The notes: generated by a model from the sequence alone, not told the origin. DNA of 64,000 nt from Enterococcus larvae (GCF_017830045.1 NZ_JAEDXU010000010.1:1-64000); one strand, 5' to 3'. Shown: positions 43,393 through 51,456, numbered from the stretch's first letter. Numbers and translations are program-made.

Positions 43393-44067
43393 TTATCCCT
43401 CTTTCAATTGCAGCACACCGTCATTCATCACAAAAACTTGATCGCATCGCTCGATCAATCGTTCATCATGGGTAACCATGATTGTTGCCTTATTTTTTTC
43501 TTTTGTTTCCTTCGCCAAGATATCAACAACTTCAAATGCCTTTTCCGAATCCAGACTGGCTGTCGGTTCATCCGCTAGAATGATCGATGGATTATTATAT
43601 AATGCTCTAGCAATCGCTACACGCTGCCGTTCCCCTCCAGATACCTCATCCGGATATTTATTTTTCAGCTTATCCACCCCTAGTTGCTCCAACAGTTCTT
43701 GAATCCCATTCGCCGATTTTTTTTCTTTCTTCACCTTATCAACTAAACGAAGCTGTTTTTCGATGGTTAAAAAGGGCACTAAATTAGAGGCCTGTAAAAT
43801 AAAACCAATTTCAGAAAAACGAAGCAAGGAACGCTTCTTCTCATTCTCGCTGCTAAAAGGCTGTTCATTGATTCTGACCTCACCTTTTGTAGGTGTTTGA
43901 AGCCCTCCGGCAATTGTCAAAAAAGTGCTCTTTCCTGATCCGCTGGGACCAATCACTGCTGCAAAAGTACCTTTTTTCAAAGAAAATTCTGTTGGCTTCA
44001 GTGCATCGATCGTCGCATCACCATCTAAAAAGTTTTTTTCTACTTGCTTGAATTCTATTGCTTTCAT
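43393..44067 (-). CDS. ABC transporter ATP-binding protein (MacB/HrtA type)
   Basis: 224-residue ATPase with Walker A GPSGSGKST (about residues 40-48), Q-loop, signature VSGGERQRVAIARAL (about 139-153), Walker B IILADEP, and switch His in MVTHDE. The subfamily works with FtsX/MacB-like permeases in export or lipid/peptide sensing; HrtA of haem exporters is a close type. It begins 17 bp after the permease gene. Substrate not determined. Confidence 0.9.
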   Translation of the reverse strand: MKAIEFKQVEKNFLDGDATIDALKPTEFSLKKGTFAAVIGPSGSGKSTFLTIAGGLQTPTKGEVRINEQPFSSENEKKRSLLRFSEIGFILQASNLVPFLTIEKQLRLVDKVKKEKKSANGIQELLEQLGVDKLKNKYPDEVSGGERQRVAIARALYNNPSIILADEPTASLDSEKAFEVVDILAKETKEKNKATIMVTHDERLIERCDQVFVMNDGVLQLKEG

Positions 44068-44084
44068 TGATTTATCACCATCCC

Positions 44085-45170
44085 TTACCCAATCGCTTTA
44101 AGAGGATCGACCTTAACGATCGTCCGTACAGAAAACAGTGCGCCCAGTACTGCAACCACTAGCATCGCACCGCTGATTCCTGTGAAAAACAGCCAATTTA
44201 CCTGAAAAGGAACGGCTGCCGGAAGAACCAACGCTGTACCTACCGTACCCAGAAGTCCTAAACTGACCCCAATCACAGCCAGTAAGAATGTCTGCATGAT
44301 CACAGAAGAAGAAATATAACCGCTTGATATCCCTTGTGCTTTCATCACACCAAAAATACTGATTTTTTGAAGCGTCAGCACATAGATAAAGATACCAATG
44401 ACAATTGCCGCTATGATGATTAGAAAACCGATCATGAAACTAAAGGTCAGGACCTGTGCGTTATACCCTGGTAGTTCACTGATGAATGTCTGAATACTAT
44501 AAAGCGACAGATCGTCGCTATTGACCTTAACCTGATCAAGATCGCCCTCTTTGCCCCGCACGATGATGCCATTGATACGTGCCTGATCTGCTGGCACTTT
44601 TTTTTCAAAACGAATCACTTGAAAATCTTCAATCGATACATACAAAACCGGTGAAACTGTGTATCGGGCATTTTCTGTAAAGCCAACGATTTTTATTTTT
44701 TCATCACTGCCGGATAAAGTCACGACATCATTCAGCTTTACACCGTCTTCATTTTTTAATGTGATATCCGCCACTGCTTCTCTTTCATTTTCAAACATAC
44801 GGCCTTCAATAATATTCGGCGCTAAAAATTCATTTTTATTGATACCAAAAAAGCTGATATCCACCTTCTCTTTATTTTCTTTGCCTGTTTTAATGATTCC
44901 GGCGGTTTGACCGAAAGCTGCTTTTTCCGCTGCCTCCACCTCATCCAATGACTTGACCGACAGCATTGACATATTCAGATTTACATTGGATTCCTCTGAC
45001 AGGATGATCCCGTCTGCCTGCCACTTATCGATAGCCATCCGATAATCCTGAGACAAACCATACGCCAACCCGGTTAGAAAAAATACCAGATACGCAATCA
45101 AAAACATCACGCCAACAATCAAGCTGTACCTCAATTTAGAGTGTTTGATTTCATTCCATGCTAAAAACAT
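44085..45170 (-). CDS. FtsX/MacB-type ABC permease (HrtB-like)
   Basis: 361-residue permease. It has one N-terminal helix (about 13-35), an extracellular domain (about 40-225; AIDKWQADGIILSEESNVN, then a small barrel), and three C-terminal helices ending in VRTIVKVDPLKAIG, the FtsX-domain signature. The start at 45170 (MFLAWNEIKHSK) is preceded by AGGGGGGAATAGT. Resembles HrtB of haem efflux systems, but no adjacent haem-responsive regulator is present, so specificity is open. Confidence 0.85.
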   Translation of the reverse strand: MFLAWNEIKHSKLRYSLIVGVMFLIAYLVFFLTGLAYGLSQDYRMAIDKWQADGIILSEESNVNLNMSMLSVKSLDEVEAAEKAAFGQTAGIIKTGKENKEKVDISFFGINKNEFLAPNIIEGRMFENEREAVADITLKNEDGVKLNDVVTLSGSDEKIKIVGFTENARYTVSPVLYVSIEDFQVIRFEKKVPADQARINGIIVRGKEGDLDQVKVNSDDLSLYSIQTFISELPGYNAQVLTFSFMIGFLIIIAAIVIGIFIYVLTLQKISIFGVMKAQGISSGYISSSVIMQTFLLAVIGVSLGLLGTVGTALVLPAAVPFQVNWLFFTGISGAMLVVAVLGALFSVRTIVKVDPLKAIG

Positions 45171-45295
45171 ACTATTCCCCCCTAAAATCCTCAACAGGAC
45201 GAGTATAGCAAATGGTTGATTTTCTTACAAAACAACTGCTTTCTTCACACGTTCAAAAATTTTTCTTTACTTTTTTTCTTTTGTCCTTTATATTA

Positions 45296-45326
45296 TCGTT
45301 AACCAATAAAAAAAACAAGTTGACGA
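45296..45326 (+). promoter_or_regulatory. BirA operator upstream of bioY
   Basis: TCGTTAAC (45296-45303) and GTTGACGA (45319-45326) form an inverted repeat with one mismatch and a 15-bp spacer, matching the BirA half-site and spacing pattern of Firmicutes. It lies 16 bp before the bioY start codon, so biotin-dependent repression by BirA is likely. Confidence 0.7.
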
Positions 45327-45341
45327 AGAGGTGCACGACAT

Positions 45342-45893
45342 ATGAACCAATCTTTACGATCCACGATTCTGGCAGCAGAATTTGCTGCTATCATCGCAGT
45401 TCTTTCCCAAATGACAATCCCTTTCGGACTCATTCCCCTGACGGGTCAAACATTAGCCGTTGGTCTTTCAGTAACGATTTTGGGACGAAAAACCGGCACT
45501 TATGCTATTTTAATTTATCTCCTTCTTGGTTTGATTGGACTGCCGGTATTTGCCGGCATGAGTAGCGGTGTTTCCGTTCTCTTCGGTCCAACGGGAGGCT
45601 ATTTAGTAGGTTTCATCATCAATGGTTTTGTTACCGGTGATATCCTTGAACGGACGAGCTTCACTTATAAGTGGGCAATAATAGCTAATCTGATCGGTGC
45701 TGCATTTACTTTACTGTTTGGTACTGTCTGGCTGAAGCTGTCCGGCCAGATGGATTGGGCCGGTGCGTTTCAAGGCGGCTTTCTTCCCTTTATTTTACCT
45801 GGAGCAATCAAAGCAATCGCCGCAGCATATTTAGGGATTGTTCTAAGACAACGATTACCGTTTTTTACAGAAAATTCTAAACGATCCGTTTAA
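45342..45893 (+). CDS. bioY: Biotin transporter substrate-binding protein BioY
   Basis: S-component of an ECF-type vitamin transporter, 183 residues, with six membrane helices and the BioY stretch QMTIPFGLIPLTGQTLAVGLSV. GLPVFAGMSSGVSVLFGPTGGYLVGFI (about 66-92) carries residues known to shape the biotin pocket. It would work with the shared ECF module encoded elsewhere. A BirA operator lies just upstream. AAGAGG precedes the ATG. Confidence 0.93.
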   Translation: MNQSLRSTILAAEFAAIIAVLSQMTIPFGLIPLTGQTLAVGLSVTILGRKTGTYAILIYLLLGLIGLPVFAGMSSGVSVLFGPTGGYLVGFIINGFVTGDILERTSFTYKWAIIANLIGAAFTLLFGTVWLKLSGQMDWAGAFQGGFLPFILPGAIKAIAAAYLGIVLRQRLPFFTENSKRSV

Positions 45894-46028
45894 ACCACTG
45901 GAAAAACAAGGTATACTATCCATATAACCACTATTAAATTATCATCGTACAATAAACGCCCTTTGCTTTAACGTTCGCAGCAAAGGAAATGAAAAGTTTA
46001 GTAGGTAGAAAAATCTGGAGGGATAGTA

Positions 46029-46580
46029 GTGACTAAACAAAACAAAAAGAAGCGATTTCGCACCGCAGCAGAATTTATTCTCTTGATCGGTTTTGTCTTT
46101 CTTTTGAGACACTTTGTTTTCAATCCTGTTGAGGTATCCGGTACCTCGATGGAACCAAATTACCAAGATGCTGATCGCTTATGGCAGACGACCTTTATCG
46201 CTCCCGACCGCTTTGATGTAATTACGTTCAAAAGCCCGAGGAATGGTAAATCTATCGTCAAACGTGTGATTGGACTGCCTGGCGACACTATCCGCTATGA
46301 AAATGATCAATTATATATCAACGATATTGCCTATGAAGAACCCTACTTAGATGAGTTCAAAGAGGCTAAGAAAACTGACCTGCTGACTGATGACTTTACC
46401 TTTGCCAGTCTACAACCAGTCGTTACCTCTAAAACAGTTCCGGACGAAAGCTATTTCGTTCTGGGAGATAACCGACAAAAAACAGACGATAGTCGCTATT
46501 TCGGCTTCGTAAACAAGGAAGACATTACAGGCGTGGTTTTCTTTCGATTTTTCCCACTTGAAAAAATTGGTGCGCCATAA
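46029..46580 (+). CDS. lepB: Signal peptidase I
   Basis: Type I signal peptidase of 183 residues with a single N-terminal membrane anchor. The catalytic Ser lies in VSGTSMEPN (about residue 40) and the catalytic Lys in SIVKRVIGLPGDTI (about 78); the box GDNRQKTDDSR is also intact. Start is GTG, seven bases after GGAGGG. It would act on Sec-exported preproteins. It is one of three signal peptidase genes in the window; this one has the standard short basic N-terminus. Confidence 0.93.
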   Translation: MTKQNKKKRFRTAAEFILLIGFVFLLRHFVFNPVEVSGTSMEPNYQDADRLWQTTFIAPDRFDVITFKSPRNGKSIVKRVIGLPGDTIRYENDQLYINDIAYEEPYLDEFKEAKKTDLLTDDFTFASLQPVVTSKTVPDESYFVLGDNRQKTDDSRYFGFVNKEDITGVVFFRFFPLEKIGAP

Positions 46581-46591
46581 TCAGCTAAATG

Positions 46592-46635
46592 AAAACACAG
46601 CAAATGTATTTTTAAGTACACGTTTGCTGTGTTTT
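46592..46635 (+). terminator. Terminator of lepB
   Basis: AAAACACAGCAAA and TTTGCTGTGTTTT form a 13-bp stem extended inward, following the lepB stop. Confidence 0.8.
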
Positions 46636-46636
46636 C

Positions 46637-46993
46637 TAATTCTTTATCAGTGACATAGTATTTTGGAGCACATAATTAGGGAGTAACTAAAAAACTCAAA
46701 AGAGGTCGAATTTTTTAGCAATCAAGAAAAAATTGTAGGTTATATGGCGCATAAGAGAGAATTTATGAGGCTACGGTCCCTTAAAATCACAAGAACAGTT
46801 GCTGCTAGATTTTTTCAGACACAGGCTATCATTGTTCATAGTTTATCTCAGCATTTTTATGTGTTTATACTTACTAAGCTTACGCCTAGAAGGATTTCAG
46901 AAAAGGACACAGCGTTCATTGTGATATCCCTCTATGACTCAGCAGCACAGATGACCACCATTTCGGTATGTGGCAAGGTCTATGTATGAGCGT
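46637..46993. other. Gene-free stretch between lepB and the winged-helix regulator
   Basis: No convincing gene. An 81-codon open frame (46744-46989, plus) has no proper ribosome-binding site and an odd composition. A GGGAT/ATCCC hairpin (46994-47009) may end the minus-strand regulator transcript. Confidence 0.4.
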
Positions 46994-47022
46994 GGGATAA
47001 AATCATCCCGAGCTCCTACAAC

Positions 47023-47721
47023 CTAAACATTTAACACATATCCCCTTGAACGAACTGTTTTTATATATTCCGGCTTCAAGGGATCTTTTTCGATTTTTCT
47101 TCTTAAATGGAAAATCAAATTGGCCACACGAAACTTCAAATTCTCAGACTCTTCTTTATTGTTCCAAACTTGTCGATAAATCGCTTGATAAGGGATTGCC
47201 TCAGATTTCTTTCTGTACAAGAGCTCGATGGTTTTAAACTCAAGCTTTGTCAGCCCAACTTCTCTATCACCGTCAACTACCACACTTAAATTGCTTGGAA
47301 CCAATTTGAAGTCCTTTGGTCCTTCAACTGCTTCTGTTAAGGATTGTGACATGTTTTGCATTGCACCATGCCGCAGTGAATTTTTCAGCATCAGCTGATA
47401 CTCTTCAGGATCTACTTGTGAATTGACAATACCATCTGCCCCTAACTGTAAGAGGATGATTCTTGTCGTTTTAGGAAGCTCATCTGAAAAAATCCAGATC
47501 ATAGCACTCGTCTCTTTCCGTATTTTTATCAACAGCTCACAAACTTTCCCAACTTCTCCTTCTGAATCGCTTTGAATAATCAACGCATCCATTTCTCTGA
47601 CTTCTTCAACTTCCTTCTTCAGCGACATCTCAAGCAACCTGAATGACTCATCACTCTTCAAGGCTTCGATGTGCTGATTGTCTGGAAGCCCATTATTTGA
47701 AACAAACCCAATCTGGTACAT
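47023..47721 (-). CDS. Winged-helix regulator with degenerate receiver-like N-terminus
   Basis: 232-residue protein. The C-terminal 100 residues are an OmpR/PhoB-type winged helix (LTKLEFKTIELLYRKKSEAIPYQAIYRQVW, then LIFHLRRKIEKDPLKPEYIKTVRSRGYVL). The N-terminal part (about 1-115) has a receiver-like alternation, but the position of the phospho-acceptor Asp reads DALIIQSDSEGE and no clear acidic pair is seen. Phosphorylation-independent control is likely. No sensor kinase gene adjoins. AAGGAGGAAATGGT precedes the ATG. Its promoter region lies between the start codon and the left arm of a 35-bp inverted repeat around the recombinase gene, so its expression could depend on inversion. Confidence 0.85.
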   Translation of the reverse strand: MYQIGFVSNNGLPDNQHIEALKSDESFRLLEMSLKKEVEEVREMDALIIQSDSEGEVGKVCELLIKIRKETSAMIWIFSDELPKTTRIILLQLGADGIVNSQVDPEEYQLMLKNSLRHGAMQNMSQSLTEAVEGPKDFKLVPSNLSVVVDGDREVGLTKLEFKTIELLYRKKSEAIPYQAIYRQVWNNKEESENLKFRVANLIFHLRRKIEKDPLKPEYIKTVRSRGYVLNV

Positions 47722-47860
47722 ACCATTTCCTCCTTAAATAAAATTAGTGTTATGCTAAGCTCTTTTTAAAGCATTATTCCCTGTTTCTTGATATAATTGC
47801 TATTAATAGACACGTCCTATTTAAGCCTTCCCACAGCCGTCTCTCGTACATTTGTCCGGT

Positions 47861-47895
47861 AATTTTTTCTTTAAATCATTAGTTCTGAGAAAAAA
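47861..47895. repeat. Left arm of a perfect 35-bp inverted repeat
   Basis: This segment, with core CTTTAAATCATTAGTTCTGAG (47869-47889) flanked by A and T tracts, is the exact reverse complement of 49394-49428. The two arms enclose 1498 bp containing a single tyrosine recombinase gene. The left arm is about 140 bp upstream of the start codon of the winged-helix regulator. Confidence 0.95.
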
Positions 47896-47934
47896 ACTAA
47901 AAATAGTTGTTATATAGGCGTGTTATATATTCTT

Positions 47935-47954
47935 TGACGGTTTAAATGACGGCT
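47935..47954. repeat. Recombinase-flanking direct repeat, copy 1
   Basis: A 20-bp sequence of form TGACGG-N7-GACGGCT that recurs in the same orientation at 49170-49189 on the other side of the recombinase gene (15 of 20 identical, with both ends conserved). An inverted partial AGCCGTC lies outside the left arm (47835-47841). These may be accessory (arm-type) binding sites of the recombinase. Confidence 0.55.
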
Positions 47955-47992
47955 CTTTACTTTACGTAACGAATCAAGTACAGCGGTAAATT

Positions 47993-48027
47993 AAAGAAGC
48001 TTCGCAAGAAAATCACGAAACTTCTTT
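47993..48027 (-). terminator. Terminator-like hairpin at the recombinase 3' end
   Basis: AAAGAAG (47993-47999) and CTTCTTT (48021-48027) with inner CTTCG/CGAAA pairing form an imperfect stem that includes the recombinase stop codon. The T run after it is short. Confidence 0.5.
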
Positions 48028-49143
48028 CATAAAACTATTTAAATTTAATTTAGAATCCAACCTTGAAATTGCAACCTGCCTATTTTCCCACATAGAATCC
48101 GTATAGGTATCCAGCGTCATCTTGACAGAAGAATGACCTAGAAGCCTGCTTAATGTCGCAACATCGACCCCCTCTTCAATACACCGCGTTGCAAACGTAT
48201 GCCTTAGTACATGAAAATGAATTCCCAATCCAGCCTTTTCCGTAATTTTTTTGAAGCGATAATTGATCACTCGCGGCTCCGCAAAGCTTTTTTTACAGGA
48301 AATCAGAAATTCCGAATCAGATTTTTCTTGATTTGCCAGTAGATACTCTTTCAAATTTTCAGCTAAGGGAATGTCTCGCCTTGACGTTTCTGTTTTTGGT
48401 GAACTTAAAATCAGCTTTGTTTTTTTGCTGTCTCCTTCACAAGTAACTCGAAGAAGTGTACGTCTCACTTGAATGATATTACTTTGAAAATCAATATCCG
48501 ACCACTTCAGCCCACTGATTTCACCAATACGCATACCCGTATACAAGGCAAGTATCACCGGAGAGCAACTCCTCTCCTGCAAAGCCACCTGTTCCAGCCT
48601 TTTCTGCTGTTCAATAGTCATCGCACTGACGCGTGTATTTCTGTTTTTAGGAAGCACGACATCTTCGCATGGGTTTTCTGTAAGATAACGCTCTTTACAT
48701 GCCTGATTCAACGCATGCTTCAATACAGTGATAATGCCCTTGATTGTTGTTGGCGACAACGCCTGATTTTGCAGAAAATAGACAAAATCTGTAATGTCTG
48801 TGTGCTTCAGCAACGCCATTTTTTTGCTCCCTAAAAAGGGAATGATATGTCTTTGTACACGACCGAAGTACGCAGCATATGTCGTGACCTTGACGTTTCT
48901 TCTTACCGTGTATTCAAGCCAACGGTTCAGCCAGTCCGCTAAACTGCCCTGAAAGATCAACTGAGACTTATCTGGTTGATTGTATTGTGATTTTAAAATC
49001 GTCAGTTTATTTTTTACCGTATTATATTTTTTTCCATACACATACCCAAAAACTATTTTGCCATTTTCAGTTCTGTTTTTTATATAGCGGCCTTCATAAC
49101 GACCATCTTTTCTTTTATAGATATTTTCACCTTTTCTAGCCAA
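48013..49143 (-). CDS. Tyrosine recombinase (Tn916/phage integrase type)
   Basis: 376-residue site-specific recombinase. It has an N-terminal arm-binding domain (KDGRYEGRYIKNRTENGKIVFGYVYGK), a SAM-like core-binding domain (about 65-165) and a catalytic domain with R in ALYTGMRIGE (about residue 206), HVLRH (His-x-x-Arg, about 312-316), LGHSS and the nucleophile Tyr in TLDTYTD (about 347). All catalytic residues look intact. Start is TTG with AGGAAGTGAT upstream. No excisionase, replication or phage gene accompanies it. It is the only gene inside a perfect 35-bp inverted repeat, which points to DNA inversion of its own segment rather than element excision. Activity is inferred. Confidence 0.9.
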   Translation of the reverse strand: MARKGENIYKRKDGRYEGRYIKNRTENGKIVFGYVYGKKYNTVKNKLTILKSQYNQPDKSQLIFQGSLADWLNRWLEYTVRRNVKVTTYAAYFGRVQRHIIPFLGSKKMALLKHTDITDFVYFLQNQALSPTTIKGIITVLKHALNQACKERYLTENPCEDVVLPKNRNTRVSAMTIEQQKRLEQVALQERSCSPVILALYTGMRIGEISGLKWSDIDFQSNIIQVRRTLLRVTCEGDSKKTKLILSSPKTETSRRDIPLAENLKEYLLANQEKSDSEFLISCKKSFAEPRVINYRFKKITEKAGLGIHFHVLRHTFATRCIEEGVDVATLSRLLGHSSVKMTLDTYTDSMWENRQVAISRLDSKLNLNSFMKEVS

Positions 49144-49169
49144 AAAAGATCACTTCCTACTATTAGTTT

Positions 49170-49189
49170 TGACGGCTTTTCCGACGGCT
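49170..49189. repeat. Recombinase-flanking direct repeat, copy 2
   Basis: TGACGG-N7-GACGGCT in the same orientation as 47935-47954, located in the upstream region of the recombinase gene, 27 bp before its start codon. Binding of the recombinase here would overlap its own leader, allowing self-control. Confidence 0.55.
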
Positions 49190-49323
49190 TATTAAATATT
49201 GAAAACAAATTTCCTTAGATTTGCTTATTATCTGCTGTCTTTCAATGTTTCTAACTTCATTTTTATCATTTGTTTCGTTTTTTTACGAAAAATATGAAAA
49301 CAAAATCGCAAAAAAACGATAGA

Positions 49324-49353
49324 CTGACAAACTTTTTTCGGTTAGAATACTAT
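49324..49353 (+). promoter_or_regulatory. Putative outward promoter inside the invertible segment
   Basis: CTGACA (49324-49329) and TACTAT (49348-49353) are 18 bp apart on the plus strand, pointing out through the right repeat arm 40 bp away. In the present orientation it faces a gene-poor stretch. After inversion it would face the winged-helix regulator at 47721. The -10 match is only fair, so this is a candidate. Confidence 0.4.
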
Positions 49354-49393
49354 TGGAATCATAAATTCTGTCACTTATTCTGATAAAAATGAC

Positions 49394-49428
49394 TTTTTTC
49401 TCAGAACTAATGATTTAAAGAAAAAATT
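49394..49428. repeat. Right arm of the perfect 35-bp inverted repeat
   Basis: Exact reverse complement of 47861-47895 over 35 bases. Similarity stops at both edges, so the arms are well defined. It sits about 250 bp upstream of the recombinase start codon. Confidence 0.95.
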
Positions 49429-50158
49429 TCTTTTTTTCTTATAAAATAAATGTATAATAATCAGATAATTTAAACAATACCAAAATCTCAATATTTCTCT
49501 GTAAAAATTGACAGTATCTCCCATTCTTATTATCAGATAGATATTACTCCATGTAAATAAACAGCGCCATCCTTCACCTTACCGTTTTATCTATCCAATA
49601 CTCCTATTTCAAAACACTGACAGTAGTTTTCTCTCACCGTCAAATCTGCAACAACTTTTCCAACCTAAGCTTGATCCGTCCTATCCAACAACAACTATAC
49701 ATAAAAAATCCTGATCTTTTTTGCAAGCAATTATTAATCACTCAACAACAAAACAGAAACTTTAAGCGATTCATTCGTTCTTTAAAGGGAGTAAATACAT
49801 ATAAAAAGATCACTTTTATCGAAATCAATCAGCGTTTACGCAAACAGAAGGGACTCTGACTTTCAATCGTCAGAGCCCCTTCTATAATTTAGAAAGCTTT
49901 CTAAAGCTGAATATACAAATTGAAATTAGCAGCATACAGCCATTTCTCAACAGTATAAAAGACCGTTCTTAACAACTATCTTTTCATGAAGAAACTACTG
50001 AAAAAAATCCTTCAATGCCACTAGCTCCATTTGGGAAAATGTCCTGCTCCACTGCTCCAAAATCCAATAACTTTCAAAAGGAGTCTAAAGTCCAATCTCT
50101 CCCCTGCCATCTATTAAAGATTATTCATGCAACCTATTTTTAAGAAGCCAAATGACCG
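49429..50158. other. Gene-poor stretch beyond the right repeat arm
   Basis: About 730 bp without a convincing protein gene. A stop-free plus-strand frame runs from 49557 to 49859 but has no ATG start and no ribosome-binding site. It ends in a strong hairpin (AAGGG-CTCTGAC at 49849-49860 with GTCAGAG-CCCTT to about 49882) that would terminate a rightward transcript. A non-coding RNA or remnant gene is possible. Confidence 0.4.
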
Positions 50159-50767
50159 CTACCCTTGCTCCATCGCTAAAGTGTATAGCGGCAACAGTTG
50201 CTGATAGGTATCCAGCATATAGGCTTTCGCTTTCTCAGGGTCCTCTAAAAGTTGAGAATCTTTTCGGATGATTCGTCCTACTTGAAACTCCCCTTTTTTT
50301 ATATTACAAAATCGAAGCAGCCCACGCTCTACATCCGCCTCATTCAACTTCTCGATTTCAGGCTGCGTATGATCCAAAGACATGTAGAAGTCTTCCGGCA
50401 AAAGATCCAACAACTCTTGATTATTTAAGAACGCCTCAGCAATTTTTTGTTCGTTTTTAGGATTATCGATCAATGACAACCACATGAAGATGTACTCCGG
50501 CCAGATCCCTAATTGAAAATGAGGCTCCATCTTATACCCACGTTTTTTTTGGCTTAGCGCAGACCACGTATTCTCAGGCGGGTATGCTGTCCGACGACGA
50601 TGCTGTGCGATATGAACAAACAATTCTTTGTTGATCGCTTCTCCCAGCTCCAATGCAAAATATTCATCCAACTCTTGAAAAACAGGCTGAATCAAGCTGC
50701 GGATTTCTTCCATTCTCGGCTCCAGACCATCAATTTCAAATACTTCAAAACTTTTCTCTGTAAACAT
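50159..50767 (-). CDS. DUF1054 family protein (YktB-like)
   Basis: 202-residue cytoplasmic protein with the DUF1054 pattern: FEIDGLEPRMEEIRSLIQPVFQELDEYF, HVAQHRRRT-type basic stretch (HIAQHRRRTAYPPENTWSALSQKKRGYKMEPHFQLGIW) and PEDFYMSLDHTQPE. Members from Bacillus (YktB) have a solved but functionally unassigned fold. AAAGGGGGAG precedes the ATG at a longish distance. Monocistronic. Confidence 0.85.
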   Translation of the reverse strand: MFTEKSFEVFEIDGLEPRMEEIRSLIQPVFQELDEYFALELGEAINKELFVHIAQHRRRTAYPPENTWSALSQKKRGYKMEPHFQLGIWPEYIFMWLSLIDNPKNEQKIAEAFLNNQELLDLLPEDFYMSLDHTQPEIEKLNEADVERGLLRFCNIKKGEFQVGRIIRKDSQLLEDPEKAKAYMLDTYQQLLPLYTLAMEQG

Positions 50768-51066
50768 TAAAATAGAAACTCCCCCTTTGGTGATATAAGT
50801 CCTCTTTCACTCGAATAAGCCCATCCAAAGATGCGGCATACCAGTCCATCTAACGAATGAATAACGAGTACTTACTTTTTGAAATAAAACATGTCTAACT
50901 CTTCCTGCTATTTGAACCTATCTTTTTGATAAATTCAGCAGTCCAACTAGTCAACTATCCATTTTTCATGCTTAAGAGTAACACCTCTGCAAAAGAAATA
51001 CAACTCCAATAACTATCATAATTTTTAATAAATTGAGTACTTGAAGAGAATAAGTATCCATGTTAA
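50768..51066. other. Divergent intergenic region, nothing recognised
   Basis: AT-rich spacer between the DUF1054 gene and the PadR gene. A TTGAAG (51044 region) with TAATAT further right might be a PadR-gene promoter. No repeats or RNA genes were recognised. Confidence 0.35.
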
Positions 51067-51104
51067 TATATAGTTAAGCTATATATAGCCAAACTGTATA
51101 TAAT
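51067..51104 (+). promoter_or_regulatory. Palindromic operator region of the PadR gene
   Basis: TATATAG-TTAAG-CTATATA (51067-51085) is a perfect 7+7 palindrome, followed by a TATAAT at 51099-51104 about 30 bp before the start codon. PadR regulators commonly bind AT-rich dyads in their own promoters, so autorepression is likely. Confidence 0.55.
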
Positions 51105-51132
51105 CAAATAACAAGCAGATAAGGAAATCGTT

Positions 51133-51456
51133 ATGAATACACCATTGACCGAGACAACCTATTACATCCTATTATCACTAGTGACCCCCTTGCATGGTTA
51201 CGGCATCATCACTAATGTCAGCGAACTAAGCAATGGACAAGTTCTTATCGCGGCGGGGACCCTTTATGGTGCTTTAGAAAACCTAAAAAAGAAGGGGTAT
51301 ATCGAATTATTTACAGAAAGCAGCTTAAGGAAGAAGAAGGAATATACATTGACAGAAGAAGGTTGGAGGGTGTTGAAAGAAGACTTTCAACGAATGAAGC
51401 AATTGGTCGCAATCAGTGAAGAGTTATTAGGAGGAAAAGACAATGAAAAGAATTAG
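51133..51456 (+). CDS. PadR-family transcriptional regulator
   Basis: 107-residue winged-helix protein of the short PadR type, with TTYYILLSLVTPLHGYGIITNVSELSNGQVLIAAGTLYGALENLKKKGYIELF covering the DNA-binding domain and a C-terminal dimer helix. ATAAGGAAATCGTT precedes the ATG. It overlaps the DUF2812 gene by 14 bp. This pairing is common: the PadR protein represses the operon and the DUF2812 protein is the co-expressed membrane partner. Confidence 0.9.
   Translation: MNTPLTETTYYILLSLVTPLHGYGIITNVSELSNGQVLIAAGTLYGALENLKKKGYIELFTESSLRKKKEYTLTEEGWRVLKEDFQRMKQLVAISEELLGGKDNEKN

Noticed and set aside
46744-46989. 81-codon plus-strand frame between lepB and the winged-helix regulator
   Set aside because: No proper ribosome-binding site, atypical composition (many R, T and S with no domain pattern) and no context.
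49671-49859. 62-codon frame starting at TTG beyond the recombinase segment
   Set aside because: No ribosome-binding site and the frame is stop-free well upstream without any start; kept only as an observation on a possible transcript.
48013-50158. Recombinase as the remnant of a prophage or integrative element
   Set aside because: No phage, excision, replication or transfer genes nearby and no direct att-like repeats at the edges; the perfect inverted repeat fits inversion better.
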